The notes under the pieces: model-generated
Seen by the model: the letters and a program-made list of their open reading frames with translations, nothing else
The model's database searches: none
Told to the model about the DNA's origin: nothing
Program-made: the position numbers and the translations under genes
Part shown: piece after piece, positions 17,257 to 27,776 of the stretch
Numbering within the stretch: position 1 is the first letter of the stretch
Layout: every line of letters begins with the position of its first letter
Assembly: GCF_017939745.1 (NCBI RefSeq)
Contig: NZ_JAGKQQ010000001.1
Location: forward strand, 4,960,001 to 5,024,000
Source: Gemmata palustris
Lineage (GTDB): Bacteria; Planctomycetota; Planctomycetia; Gemmatales; Gemmataceae
Direction: 5' to 3'
DNA: 64,000 bases

Positions 17257-17979
17257 CTAAATCCCCTCTTGCCCCGTGAGCTGCACGAAGATGTCTTCGA
17301 GCGGCTTGTTGCGGTGCCGCTTGCGCACGGCCGCGAGCGACCCGTCTTCGACCACCTGGCCCTGGTAGATCACGATGACCGAATCGCACGTCGCTTCGAC
17401 TTCGCTCAGGATGTGGGTGGACAGCAGCATCGTGTGGACCTCGCCGAGCTCGCGCATGAGTTTACGGGTCTCGCGGATCTGCGTCGGGTCGAGGCCCGCG
17501 GTCGGCTCGTCGAGGATGAGAACGGGCGGGTCGGCGAGGAGCGCGTCGGCCAGGCCCACGCGCTGCCGGTAGCCTTTCGAGAGCGTGCCGATGATCTGCC
17601 GGCTCACGTCCTTCAGCCAGCAGCGGTCGAGCACGAACCCCAGGCGCTTCTTGCACTCGCTGCGGCTCAGGCCCTTCAGCCCGCCGCGAAAGCGGAGGTA
17701 CTCGTCGACGCGCATGTCGGTGTAGAGCGGGCAGCTTTCCGGCATGTACCCGATGCGCCGGCGGGCCTCGATCGGGTCCCAGAACACGTCCTTGCCGCCG
17801 ATGGTGGCCTTGCCCGAACTGGCGGTGAGGAACCCGGCGAGGATGCGCATGGTGGTGGACTTCCCGGCCCCGTTGGGACCGAGGAACCCGACCACCTGAC
17901 CCTTCTCGACCTCGAATGACACGTCCCGCACGGCGTGGTACTCGCCGTAATACTTCGTGAGGTGTTCGACGACGATCAT
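17257..17979 (-). CDS. ABC transporter ATPase, GldA/NosF-like
   Basis: A 240-residue ABC nucleotide-binding subunit. Walker A is GPNGAGKST (34-42), the signature is LSKGYRQRVGLADALL and Walker B is LILDEPTAGLDP, with the switch His in LLSTHILSEVEATCD. The length and the motif spacing fit the GldA/NosF group that drives ABC-2 permeases. It is the first gene of the four-gene minus-strand cluster (ATPase, permease, GldG-like, DUF4340), which is the gene order expected for this auxiliary transport family. In Flavobacterium the related Gld proteins support gliding; no such role is shown in planctomycetes. Confidence 0.95.
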   Translation of the reverse strand: MIVVEHLTKYYGEYHAVRDVSFEVEKGQVVGFLGPNGAGKSTTMRILAGFLTASSGKATIGGKDVFWDPIEARRRIGYMPESCPLYTDMRVDEYLRFRGGLKGLSRSECKKRLGFVLDRCWLKDVSRQIIGTLSKGYRQRVGLADALLADPPVLILDEPTAGLDPTQIRETRKLMRELGEVHTMLLSTHILSEVEATCDSVIVIYQGQVVEDGSLAAVRKRHRNKPLEDIFVQLTGQEGI

Positions 17980-18079
17980 CTCGTGTCCTTAGTCTGCTCG
18001 CGTGCGGCCGTCTGCTACACGGTTAAGGCGCGACGCGAAACGCGGCAAGGGCGCAGCGCCGAGAGGTTACGGTGAAACG

Positions 18080-18120
18080 ACGGAGCCCGCGACGGGCTCG
18101 TGACCCGTCGCGGGCTCCGT
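18080..18120 (-). terminator. Strong hairpin after the DUF6941-like pair
   Basis: Arms 18080-18096 and 18104-18120 are perfect over 17 bp (core CGGAGCCCGCGACGGG) with a 7-nt loop. It lies just downstream of the minus-strand gene ending at 18137 and before the ABC ATPase start. A weakly U-rich stretch (CGTCGTTTC on the transcribed strand) follows. It probably separates the two transcription units. Confidence 0.65.
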
Positions 18121-18136
18121 GCGGACAAAATCGCGC

Positions 18137-18331
18137 TCATTTCGCCGGTTCGTTGTCGGTTGTTTTGGGTTCGTCGAGTGGTGGGAGTGATGGGCTGCGC
18201 TCCGGGCGTCCCCTCCGTTCGCGGGTCTCGTCGAGTGGGGCGGGGGGAAGAGTAAATTGCACCAAAATACTGTTGGCGCATTCGAGGTACGGATTTCGGG
18301 CGCGCTTCTTCCTTGGTGTCTCGTCGGTCAT
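18137..18331 (-). CDS. Small Pro-rich protein coupled to the DUF6941-like gene
   Basis: A 64-residue product starting at ATG 18331 (MTDETPRKKRARNPYLECAN). Its start overlaps the stop of the preceding gene in an ATGA, a sign of translational coupling. It has a basic N-terminus, a short hydrophobic core (ECANSILVQFTLPPAPL) and a Pro/charged tail ending NEPAK. There is no recognisable domain. It is possibly a partner of the 129-residue protein encoded upstream. Confidence 0.6.
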   Translation of the reverse strand: MTDETPRKKRARNPYLECANSILVQFTLPPAPLDETRERRGRPERSPSLPPLDEPKTTDNEPAK

Positions 18332-18717
18332 TTGGTGCCCTCCCGGAGACGAACGGCCACATCCGCTACCCACGTATTGTCGCAGTACAACTCGACGAGG
18401 TAAATCCCGGGAACCTCAAAAACGCACCCCTCAATGTGCATTACGAGTTGCATTTGCGTAACGCGATCCGGGAAGTGAATTGTCCGAACGTAGGTATTAT
18501 GAACGAGTTGCCCGTCGGAGGCGCGCCGCACGTCGATGTGAAACGGCACCTCGCCAAGTCCGCCGACCAGTTGGGCGAAGCAGGTGAATGAGTTGAGAGT
18601 GTACGGGTACTCGCTCGGCGAAATTACATTGAACAGCGAATAGAGATTGGTCATCCCGCCTTCGACATCAACTTCTTCGCACAGATACACTGCCTTTGCG
18701 GTCGGAATCACGGCCAT
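18328..18717 (-). CDS. DUF6941-like protein
   Basis: A 129-residue protein, MAVIPTAKAVYLCEEVDVEGG, followed by the strand-rich body SLFNVISPSEYPYTLNSFTCF, HIDVRRASDGQLVH and PGIYLVELYCDNTWVADVAV. This layout (a Lys-Ala-x-Phe/Tyr-Leu-Cys-Glu start and a Cys-rich beta sandwich) fits the DUF6941 family, which has no known function. There is no signal peptide, so it is cytoplasmic. A GGGAGG ribosome-binding site lies ahead of the ATG at 18717. The stop overlaps the next start (ATGA). It lies 57 bp downstream of pnp, beyond the UUCG-loop terminator. Confidence 0.75.
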   Translation of the reverse strand: MAVIPTAKAVYLCEEVDVEGGMTNLYSLFNVISPSEYPYTLNSFTCFAQLVGGLGEVPFHIDVRRASDGQLVHNTYVRTIHFPDRVTQMQLVMHIEGCVFEVPGIYLVELYCDNTWVADVAVRLREGTK

Positions 18718-18739
18718 TGTAAGCCTCCCGCTGGACGAA

Positions 18740-18761
18740 ACTGGGGGCCGAAGCCCCCAGT
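18740..18761 (-). terminator. UUCG-tetraloop hairpin after pnp
   Basis: Arms 18740-18748 and 18753-18761 pair over 9 bp (ACTGGGGGC/GCCCCCAGT). On the transcribed minus strand the loop is UUCG closed by C-G, the most stable tetraloop type, and it is followed by UUCG. It sits 13 bp after the pnp stop and ends the rpsO-pnp transcript, or stabilises its 3' end. Confidence 0.75.
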
Positions 18762-18773
18762 GCGTTTGCTCAC

Positions 18774-21038
<2,265 letters not shown>

Positions 21039-21199
21039 GGATGTGACCCTTTCCGTTTTGCCGGCAGGAGCGTCTCTTGAGCCGAAAGGCGTAGAGTCGG
21101 GGAGCCGTAAAGTCGAATCCGTGCGGCTGACGACGCGACCGTGATTGCGACTTTACGACTTTCGACGTTATGACTTTCGACGCACCGCTGAAGGCGGAG
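21039..21199 (-). promoter_or_regulatory. rpsO-pnp spacer with word-like CGACTTT repeats
   Basis: The 161-bp spacer between rpsO and pnp contains copies of the word CGACTTT/GACTTTCGAC in 21147-21182 and a partly complementary TAAAGTCG at 21102 (GCCGTAAAGTCGAATCC), so the pnp leader could fold. In E. coli the pnp leader is the site of RNase III/PNPase autoregulation, so a comparable role is possible; this is inference only. Confidence 0.4.
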
Positions 21200-21469
21200 C
21201 TATTTGCGGAGCCCGAGCTTCCCGATGACCGCCAAGTAGCGGTCGCGATCGGTTTGGCGCAGGTACTTGAGCAAGTCGGCGCGTTGGCTGACTAGCTTCA
21301 GCAGCCCGCGACGGCTGGAGAAGTCCTTTTTGTGCGCCCGCATGTGCTCGGTAAGGGAATTGATCCGCTTTGTGAGCAACGCGATTTGCACTTCGGGCGA
21401 CCCGGTGTCCGTATCGTCCCGCCGGAACTGGGTAATGAGTCCGGACTTCTCTTCCTTCGTGATCGACAT
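21200..21469 (-). CDS. rpsO: 30S ribosomal protein S15
   Basis: An 89-residue small-subunit protein that binds 16S rRNA helices 20-22 early in assembly. The sequence [37 protein letters not shown], with the later [39 protein letters not shown], is the complete S15 signature at normal length. The start at 21469 has a GGAG site upstream. It is followed by pnp, the conserved rpsO-pnp order. In many bacteria S15 represses its own mRNA; no such fold was identified here. Confidence 0.98.
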   Translation of the reverse strand: MSITKEEKSGLITQFRRDDTDTGSPEVQIALLTKRINSLTEHMRAHKKDFSSRRGLLKLVSQRADLLKYLRQTDRDRYLAVIGKLGLRK

Positions 21470-21755
21470 CGTCCCGGTCTCCGCTTCCTCCGCCGCGTCG
21501 CACTCCTGCCATCAGTTACGAAACGACGTTTAGTTACACACTCTTTCTGGATTTATGCAATGTACCGGCACCCGACTAGGTGACAAGAGGGGAAAATGCG
21601 GTGCGGCACCGGTCGCGTCCCTCACCGCCCGCCTGTTTCCTAAAAAGAGAGGGACAAACTACCGCCAGCGGATTTTCCCTCGCCTTTCATTTTTAGAGAA
21701 GGCCAGGGTAGGTTCTCATACTCCCGCCCACCTTCTTTAACGAGGCCAATCAACC

Positions 21756-22877
21756 ATGCACCCCGCCTACGCCCTTTCCGACACCGCGACCGTGTTCAGC
21801 CCCGCGCTGGTGTTCTTCCCGGAACTGATTCGCAAGAACATCGCGCGCGTGATCGAAATGGCCGGCGGTCCGGCGCGGCTCAGGCCACACGTGAAGACGC
21901 ACAAGACGGTCGAGATCGCGAAAATGCTCCTTGATGCGGGCGTGACGAAACACAAGTGTGCCACGATTGCTGAGGCCGAAATGCTCGCGAACGCGGGTGC
22001 GCCCGACGTGCTGATCGCGTACCCGCTGGTGGGGCCGAACATCGGGCGCGCCGGCGCTCTGATCCGCAAGTTCCCGGGAACGCGGTTCTCCACGCTCATC
22101 GACGACTCAAACATGACCCACGAACTCTCCACCGCGATGCACGCGGCCGGGGTAGAGATCGGTGTCGTGCTCGACCTGGATGTGGGTCAGCACCGCACCG
22201 GAATCGCGATCGGGGACGGGGCCTTTTCTCTTTATGAACTGGCCGGGTCGCTACCCGCGCTGCGTCCAGAAGGCTTCCAGCTTTATGACGGGCATAATAA
22301 TCAGCCGGACCGGGCCGAGCGCGAGAAGGCCGTGCGCGACTTCATCCAGCCGGTGTTGGAACTGCGCGCGAAAGCAGAGGCGAAGGGCGTTCCGGTTCCG
22401 CGACTCGTGTGCGGCGGTACTCCGAGCTTCCCTGTATACGCGGCAATGACCGATGTGCCGGGGATTGAGTGCTCGCCGGGCACGTTCGTGCTGCACGATG
22501 CGGGTTACGGACCGAAGTACGCGGACCTGGCCGGCATCACCCCGGCCGCGGTGCTGGTGACTCGCGTAATCAGCCGACCAACTGCGGACCGCGTGACGCT
22601 CGATTTGGGGAACAAGGCGGTCGCGGCCGATCCGGTGCTGGAGAAGCGCGTGACGCTGCTCGACTTCCCGGAGTACAAGACCGTCGGCCACAACGAAGAG
22701 CACCTCATTGTCGAAACGGCCGGAGCCGCGGCGTACAAGCCGGGCGACTTGGTCTACGCGCTTCCCGGGCACATCTGCCCGACGGTCGCACTGCACAACC
22801 ACGTTCTCATTGCGGATGGCGGTAAGATCGTGGGTCGGTGGGACGTGGCCTCGCGCGTCCGGGTGCTGACCGTGTGA
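21756..22877 (+). CDS. D-threonine-aldolase-like PLP enzyme (alanine racemase fold)
   Basis: A 373-residue fold-type III PLP enzyme. The PLP-binding Lys lies in RPHVKTHKT (about 43-51), the usual D-threonine aldolase / D-serine dehydratase signature, then KHKCATIAEAEML and IAYPLVGPN. In the C-terminal beta domain, LPGHICPTVALHNHVLIADGG holds the His-x-Cys pair that binds the divalent metal in this family. Expected chemistry is retro-aldol cleavage of D-threonine or dehydration of a D-3-hydroxyamino acid; substrate specificity cannot be read. The start MHPAYALSDTATVFSPALVF is family-like. No amino-acid transport or regulatory gene is next to it. Confidence 0.9.
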   Translation: MHPAYALSDTATVFSPALVFFPELIRKNIARVIEMAGGPARLRPHVKTHKTVEIAKMLLDAGVTKHKCATIAEAEMLANAGAPDVLIAYPLVGPNIGRAGALIRKFPGTRFSTLIDDSNMTHELSTAMHAAGVEIGVVLDLDVGQHRTGIAIGDGAFSLYELAGSLPALRPEGFQLYDGHNNQPDRAEREKAVRDFIQPVLELRAKAEAKGVPVPRLVCGGTPSFPVYAAMTDVPGIECSPGTFVLHDAGYGPKYADLAGITPAAVLVTRVISRPTADRVTLDLGNKAVAADPVLEKRVTLLDFPEYKTVGHNEEHLIVETAGAAAYKPGDLVYALPGHICPTVALHNHVLIADGGKIVGRWDVASRVRVLTV

Positions 22878-22891
22878 GGAGTCGTGGAGTA

Positions 22892-22914
22892 AGCGGCGCG
22901 CAAGTGCGCGCGCT
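22892..22914 (+). terminator. Short GC hairpin after the D-threonine-aldolase-like gene
   Basis: AGCGGCGCGC and GCGCGCGCT pair around an AAGT loop, 14 bp after the stop codon. There is no U tract directly after it, though TTTTT-like sequence comes at about 22961. It is a modest terminator candidate between convergent genes. Confidence 0.35.
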
Positions 22915-22995
22915 CATGCCCGAAGTGCTCGAATTCCTCCGGGCAAGCGCCTTGGCATTTTTGAACAATCGCCCAATCGCCATACCGTTTCGAGT

Positions 22996-23916
22996 TCAGT
23001 AGTCGCCAGAAACGACCTCGCTGCCCGCGCGGGTCACGAGTGCGGTGAGCACGTTCACGTCGGTCGAGACGCGGACCGCCTTCACGCTCCCATCCACGAA
23101 CACGAAGGCGGTCACGCCCGGGTGCGGCCCGCCGAAGCTGCTGTTGGCGAACGGCAGGGTCTGGTTATCGGGCGGCAGCAGCGGGCGCGTGTCGCCGTTC
23201 ACGTTACTGATGCCCATCATCCGGCGCGTATTGTTGCGGTTCCCGCCGAACACGCTGCGGTCCTCGTTCTTCCCACGCAGCGAGTTCGGGCGGATCGACT
23301 TCTCCCCGAACATCGTGGTGTTGCTGGTCCCGTCGGTGACGCTCCCGAAGTTGGTCTGGCTCGACCACTTGGTGACGTACACGCGCCCGGCCGAATCGGT
23401 CGCGACGTAGGGCACGTTCGGGATGATGGCCCCGGTGGATGCCGTGTACGCGGCGTGCGTGCCGAAGCTCGCGGCGTAGTCCGTCAGCGCGGCCCCTTCC
23501 GGGCGGAAGTCGCTCACGCTGGGCACCGCGGTCGGGCGCGACGGGCACAGGTAGATCTTGATCTGGGTCTGAACGGCCGGGAGCGGTTGCTCGGACGCAA
23601 CGTAGCGGATGTCCCACAGATTGTACTGGGCGGTCTGTTCGATGTACGGCAGCAGGAGCGCGCCCCAGGTCGCCCACCCGTCCAGCTTCTCGGAGTTGTC
23701 GCCGATGAACGCGGGGGGCAGGAACTGGTACGAGTCGTGGAAGTTGTGCGCGGCCAGGCCGATCTGCTTCAAGTTGTTCTGGCACTGGAGCCGCGCCGCG
23801 GCCTCGCGCACCTTCTGAACGGCCGGGAGGAGCAATCCGATGAGGATCGCAATAATGGCAATTACGACCAGCAACTCGATTAGCGTGAAGGCACTTGGCC
23901 GGGTCTTGCGGTTCAA
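22996..23916 (-). CDS. DUF1559 pseudopilin-like protein (TTG start)
   Basis: A 306-residue protein of the large planctomycete DUF1559 family. Its N-terminus is a type IV prepilin-like signal (short basic leader, then [20 protein letters not shown]), cut before Phe with Glu at +5, so it is exported by a type II/IV pilus-like system. Next comes [31 protein letters not shown], diagnostic of the family, and a beta-rich body ([18 protein letters not shown]-like [24 protein letters not shown]) closing with a [10 protein letters not shown] motif. I chose the TTG at 23916 because AAAGGAGA sits 8 bases ahead; the first ATG frame adds an unrelated 47 residues. Function in the cell envelope is unknown. 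Confidence 0.85.
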   Translation of the reverse strand: MNRKTRPSAFTLIELLVVIAIIAILIGLLLPAVQKVREAAARLQCQNNLKQIGLAAHNFHDSYQFLPPAFIGDNSEKLDGWATWGALLLPYIEQTAQYNLWDIRYVASEQPLPAVQTQIKIYLCPSRPTAVPSVSDFRPEGAALTDYAASFGTHAAYTASTGAIIPNVPYVATDSAGRVYVTKWSSQTNFGSVTDGTSNTTMFGEKSIRPNSLRGKNEDRSVFGGNRNNTRRMMGISNVNGDTRPLLPPDNQTLPFANSSFGGPHPGVTAFVFVDGSVKAVRVSTDVNVLTALVTRAGSEVVSGDY

Positions 23917-24057
23917 GGGAAATCTCCTTTGGATTGGGTTCACTCGCGAGATACGGTAACGCGAACTCCACCGGTACAGAACTAAATTGATGTTCGTAGT
24001 AGTCAATTTCAATTGCAAAGGCGGTGTTACGGCTCCGCGAGTGGGCCACTCCGTCAT

Positions 24058-24304
24058 GTTCCCTCTGAACTGGTGCGGAAGATAATTCGCAAATTCAATT
24101 CTTCAAATTATTTAAGTCGAATCGACCAGTCAACCACCGGAAGCCCCTCCGAGCTGCGGACCTGACGAAGTGAGAGACACATCAGGACGCTGGTGCGTGA
24201 CACAAAGAGATTTATTACTATTGTCATACCCATAGAGATGTTTATGGCGATGATGTGACGCCCTTATCGCTTCCTTGCCGACGGACATCGCCGAGAGGTG
24301 TGCA
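24058..24304. other. AT-richer intergenic region
   Basis: About 250 bp between the DUF1559 gene, read away to the left, and the IS701-like gene, read to the right. The part around 24070-24120 is AT-rich, with CAAATTATTTAAGTCGAATC, and could hold promoters. I looked for terminal inverted repeats of an insertion sequence and saw none. Confidence 0.35.
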
Positions 24305-25246
24305 GTGGAAGGCGCCGGCGCTTCGCAGGACGCACGAGAAGCGACACCCGAACTCGTGCCCCCGATCACGGGCAGCCGCCTGGCGCGGTTTGAAGGGTAC
24401 GTGTCGGCGTTCCGTCCCGTATTTCACCGTTCCGATCAGCTCCTTCGGTTTCGCGCCTACGTCCGTGGCCTTCTCGAACGAACCGAGCGCAAGAACGTCG
24501 AGTCGATCGCGACCGCGGCCCGGCGGGTGATGATGGTCGAATCGAATCTCGGGCAGGCGCTCCAGCACTTCGTTAGCCACAGCCCGTGGGACGCCCGACG
24601 ACTGCTCGCGGCCGTGCGGAACTTCTCCGTTGCGCCTCGGCCCGACCCGGCCGCGATCTGGGTCGTACACGATGGCGTATTTGCCAAGAAGGGGCGCCAC
24701 TCCGTCGGGGTCCAGCGCCAGTACGCGCGCTCGGTGGGAAAGAAGATCAACTGCCAGGTCGGGGTGTTCGTCGCGCGCGTCGGGCCGGCGGGCTATTTCC
24801 CGCTCGCCGCGAGACTGTACCTCCCGGCGTCGTGGTTGCGCGAGCACGCGGACTCGGACGAGCGGGCGCTACCCGCCGAGTACCGCGAACCGGCGACGAA
24901 AGCCGAGATCGCGCTGCGGTTGATCGACGACCTGCGCAGCGAGGGCGATGCGCCGGGCGCGGTTACCGGGGAGGCAGAGTACATTGGCGGAACGGGCTTC
25001 CGAGACGGACTGACCGCGCGCGGCCTCGTCGCTCGGGAGGATCTCGCCGCTCCGCTCGCGGAAGCCCGACGACGGTTCGAGTGGTTGAAAAATGAATTGG
25101 GGCTGGATCACTTCGAGGGCCGCGCCTGGCACGGCTGGCACCACCATGTGAGCCTGGTGTTTGCCGCTTACGGCTTCCTCTGTGGCGAGGAGGGCATGGA
25201 ATTGCCGCCCTTCCGAGCGCCCACTCCTCTTCCCTCAGTCGACTGA
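24305..25246 (+). CDS. IS701-like transposase, internally deleted and probably inactive
   Basis: A 313-residue protein that follows the IS701 DDE transposase from residue about 20 (PELVPPITGSRLARFEGYV). The segment AIWVVHDGVFAKKGRHSVGVQRQY matches the first catalytic block, normally an I-x-D-E/D-T-x-F-x-KKG-type block, but here the expected Asp appears as His, with an Asp one place later. The second block reads GAVTGEAEYIG where VTADxxYG is expected, so its Asp is also lost. The third block, LKNELGLDHFEGRAWHGWHHH, keeps its Glu. About 100 residues between FRDGLTARGL and FEWLKNELGL are missing compared with the usual 400-plus. The GTG at 24305 has GAGAGGTG ahead; a TTG at 24275 is also in frame. 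No flanking inverted repeats were seen. Confidence 0.75.
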   Translation: MEGAGASQDAREATPELVPPITGSRLARFEGYVSAFRPVFHRSDQLLRFRAYVRGLLERTERKNVESIATAARRVMMVESNLGQALQHFVSHSPWDARRLLAAVRNFSVAPRPDPAAIWVVHDGVFAKKGRHSVGVQRQYARSVGKKINCQVGVFVARVGPAGYFPLAARLYLPASWLREHADSDERALPAEYREPATKAEIALRLIDDLRSEGDAPGAVTGEAEYIGGTGFRDGLTARGLVAREDLAAPLAEARRRFEWLKNELGLDHFEGRAWHGWHHHVSLVFAAYGFLCGEEGMELPPFRAPTPLPSVD

Positions 25247-25300
25247 ACATCGCCGCAATCTTCTGCAGTGCGAACGGACCGCCACGAGTTAACAAAAACA

Positions 25301-25329
25301 GCCCCGCAGTGCTTTGAGCATTGCGGGGC
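25301..25329 (-). terminator. Hairpin with U tract on the minus strand
   Basis: Arms 25301-25312 (GCCCCGCAGTGC) and 25318-25329 (GCATTGCGGGGC) pair over 12 bp with one G-U. Read on the minus strand it is followed by TGTTTTTGTT, a good intrinsic terminator for the small gene ending at 25464; on the plus strand it could also stop the IS701-like transcript. Confidence 0.75.
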
Positions 25330-25463
25330 ACGGGTCGTTCGTTCGGTTTTAGATACGCGCCCGAGAATGAGCCGCGACCACACGAGAGCGTGACACGTCT
25401 CCTGGGAGAATCACTCGTGCGTGTGGTCCGCTCGCACGAACATCGAAGGAGATTCCGTCCGCG

Positions 25464-25700
25464 TCAGTTACGCGAGAATTGCGGAATGCGGCTCCGCTTC
25501 GGGCGGAGTTGTTCGCGCGTGCGTTCTGCGGCGACACGGTAGATTTCCTGAATCTGTGCTTGCTGGTTCGGCGCAAACGCCATGAACATAGGACACGGGA
25601 CGAACGCGCTCATTCCCGCGCTCATTCCGCAGAACACGGGCACTGCGATAGGTGTCGGATCGAGTTGAGCAAGTTGGTCCCGGAATCGATGCTCTACCAT
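25464..25700 (-). CDS. Small protein of unknown function
   Basis: A 78-residue product starting at ATG 25700 with GAGGGG ahead of it, and followed by a good terminator at 25301-25329. The sequence (MVEHRFRDQLAQLDPTPIAV) has a hydrophobic Cys/Met/Pro-rich centre (VFCGMSAGMSAFVPCPMFMAF) and an amphipathic helix (NQQAQIQEIYRVAAERTREQL). I recognise no family. The GC content here is lower than in neighbouring genes, so transfer or a non-coding origin is possible. Confidence 0.5.
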   Translation of the reverse strand: MVEHRFRDQLAQLDPTPIAVPVFCGMSAGMSAFVPCPMFMAFAPNQQAQIQEIYRVAAERTREQLRPKRSRIPQFSRN

Positions 25701-26241
25701 GTCAAGCCCCTCGCAGCGACCAATAGCGAATCATTACTAATCAGGTATCCATAGTGCCTTATCTATTGCAATTGTAACCGCGCCAGTGGAGAAAGCAACT
25801 CGATCTGGGTATCGAAAGCAAATTTCCTCCGGTTTCTGCACATTTCGCAGGTGATTTCGTGAAGAAAATCTCGACTGCTCGAGTGATAATCAATTGCGAG
25901 CTCCGCGGTAATGATTGGTCCTATTTCCGCCACGGATGAGGAGATTTCACGGACGATCGGTGCCAGTCGACTGGTGGGTGGACGTGGTTCAGGAAGGTTC
26001 ATCGCTGCGAACAGAACTCGTACCGCGAAATGAAGAAGTTGAAGATTGGGAAGCAGCTCGAGGATTCTCACTGGCCGGCGGATATCAGTTGTCCGTCTGA
26101 ACAATTCTGTGGTGTGGGGCTCATCCCAATTGGGCACGGTGGGGGAAAATGCTCCCTGGTAATGGAAGCGTCCTCGCGACCAGATTGGCCGGAGGACGCG
26201 AGTCATCAGCGGTAAGCGAACTCTCAGGGGTAGGTAACGAG
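25701..26241. other. Gene-free region of about 540 bp
   Basis: AT-richer than the flanks. An open frame on the minus strand (25763-26206) has irregular composition, no ribosome-binding site and no recognisable motif, so it is not called as a gene. No hairpin or repeat was recognised. Confidence 0.5.
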
Positions 26242-26544
26242 TTACTTCTTACCCTTGAGTTTGATTTCGGTGACCGTCTTCTTGTCCTTGTCCACGGTGA
26301 TCTCGAATTTGTCCCCTTCCTTGGCCTTCTCACCAAAGTATTTCAGCACGTTCTCCAGTTTGGCGTCCTTCTCCCCGCGCTTCACTTTGGTGTCGTCCGT
26401 GATCTTGTACGTCGCGGTTTTGTCGTCTTCCTTGATCGTCAGTTCTTTCTTGTCGGTGTCGTACTTCACGAACGCCACCTCACTGGCAATGGCCAATCCG
26501 ATCGTTAAAACGAATGCTAAGCCGGCCAGAACGAACTTACGCAT
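26242..26544 (-). CDS. Small secreted Lys-rich protein
   Basis: A 100-residue product with a signal peptide (MRKFVLAGLAFVLTIGLAIAS) and AAGGAG upstream of the ATG at 26544. The mature part is short beta-strands rich in Lys, Asp and Glu (AFVKYDTDKKELTIKEDDK, TATYKITDDTKVKRGEKD, FEITVDKDKKTVTEIKLKGKK). It looks like a small OB- or beta-barrel secreted protein such as those common in planctomycetes, in which a strand pattern TYKITDDTKV recurs. Function unknown; metal or polyanion binding is possible from the charge alone. Confidence 0.8.
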   Translation of the reverse strand: MRKFVLAGLAFVLTIGLAIASEVAFVKYDTDKKELTIKEDDKTATYKITDDTKVKRGEKDAKLENVLKYFGEKAKEGDKFEITVDKDKKTVTEIKLKGKK

Positions 26545-27085
26545 GGGTAGCTCCTTATGTTGGGGCGATGAGGCGCGAAGCCCGGCTCGCGCAGGTGCCG
26601 AGCGAAATGTTGCACGAAGTGATTCAGCCGCCCGAACCGCTCACAACTCAAACTCCGCCTCTCCCCTCAGAGCGATGTCGGATCGGCCGGGGGCTGAACC
26701 ACGTCGTTAATATGACTAGCCACATTCCTTTGGTCAACATTGATTGGGGCCGATTGTGCATTATCGCACGATGTTCGAGTCCACTCCGTCAGGTCTGGTG
26801 GGTGTGGAACTGCTGGAGCTAAAAAATGTGTAAAAAAATGCGCCCGATTGTCGCAACTCTGACGCCTGCTATATCAATTTCCAGCATGTCAGGGATGTCG
26901 TTTCCCGGACGGTGTTTACGGCGATCCGCTGAGGGCTCAGTCAGTGCCGCGTGGTTCCGTTTTTTGGTCCCAAATGGCGATCGGATCACAATCACGACCA
27001 AAGTTGTCGCAATTGCGTCTGCCCCGGGGAAGTTTAGAATCGCCGCAGAAGCCAACCGTACCAAGCACAAAAGCCGGAGACGATC
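26545..27085. other. Gene-free region of about 540 bp
   Basis: This lies between the divergent secreted Lys-rich gene (minus) and the Met/Cys-rich gene (plus), so both promoters should be here. The stretch 26819-26840 is A-rich (TAAAAAATGTGTAAAAAAATG). No gene is convincing on either strand. Confidence 0.4.
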
Positions 27086-27547
27086 ATGGTGACTGCGATG
27101 ATGAACCCGATGACCGCAATGCCGTCCTCATCCCCCGCGACCGGGATGGGAATGGGGATGCCGGCGGGCATGTCCCCGAACATGGTAATGGTCCCGCGCT
27201 GCACGATGAAGGTCGAGAAGTGCCCCGGCGGAATGAAAATCACGTGCATGTGCGACGATCCGGCCGCGTGCGTGATGATGCAGAACCTGTGCACCATGAT
27301 GGCCGGCGGGATGTGCAGCATGTGTTGCACCATGAACGGCATGACCGTGTGCTGCTGCAACATGACGATGGCCGCGTGCAAGGTCGAGATGACCACGAAC
27401 GGGTGCTGCGTCACCTGCACCAGCGGCGACAAGATGTGCTGCGACATGATCCAGGCGTGCTGCGACTGCATGATGACGTGCATGAAGTCCGGCTGCGCCT
27501 GCACGATGATGATGGGCGGCACCCCGGTGTGCTGCTGCATGTGCTGA
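27086..27547 (+). CDS. Met- and Cys-rich protein, probable metal binder
   Basis: A 153-residue protein with 34 Met and 28 Cys, 40 percent of all residues by my count. Residues 1-37 are Met-rich and Cys-free (TGMGMGMPAGMSPNMVMV). From residue 39 on, Cys comes in CC, CxC and CCC groups between Met pairs (CMCDDPAACVMMQNLC, MCSMCCTMNGMTVCCCNM), ending CCCMC. There is no signal peptide that I trust and no charged metal-ATPase domain. Met clusters bind Cu(I) and Cys clusters bind Cu(I), Zn or Cd, so a metallothionein-like role is likely but unproven. It has its own GGAG site ahead of ATG 27086 and a strong terminator after it, so it is a single-gene unit. The Cys/Met bias is strictly in this frame. 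Another possibility is a structural, disulfide-crosslinked protein. Confidence 0.75.
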   Translation: MVTAMMNPMTAMPSSSPATGMGMGMPAGMSPNMVMVPRCTMKVEKCPGGMKITCMCDDPAACVMMQNLCTMMAGGMCSMCCTMNGMTVCCCNMTMAACKVEMTTNGCCVTCTSGDKMCCDMIQACCDCMMTCMKSGCACTMMMGGTPVCCCMC

Positions 27548-27591
27548 GCGACACAACTTTCGGTTGCTGATCTCTCCCAGCAACACATTCA

Positions 27592-27623
27592 CGAGCCCGC
27601 CGAACTTCAGTTCGGCGGGCTCG
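27592..27623 (+). terminator. Intrinsic terminator after the Met/Cys-rich gene
   Basis: Arms 27592-27605 and 27610-27623 are perfect over 14 bp (CGAGCCCGCCGAAC) with a TTCA loop and a following TTCATTTTCG. It is 45 bp after the stop codon at 27547. Confidence 0.85.
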
Positions 27624-27776
27624 TTCATTTTCGCTCGCACTCCTTCCATCTCCACCGGCCCGACTTAACAGAGTCGGCTCTCACTTGTTGACGGTACGAA
27701 GTGTGAACCGCTAATATCGACCACCGCGGTCGACATTCGCCCCAGCAGTCCACCTCAACACGCGGCAGGACTTCCG

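Noticed and set aside
24130..25330. Terminal inverted repeats of an IS701 insertion sequence
   Set aside because: I compared the flanks by eye and saw no matching inverted ends or target-site duplication; the protein also lacks catalytic Asp residues.
25763..26206. 147-residue minus-strand open frame in the gene-free region
   Set aside because: No ribosome-binding site, irregular composition and no motif.
27034..27588. 184-residue minus-strand open frame across the Met/Cys-rich gene
   Set aside because: It has His, Met and Gln runs because it is the complement of ATG/TGC codons; there is no ribosome-binding site. The plus strand has a start signal and a terminator.
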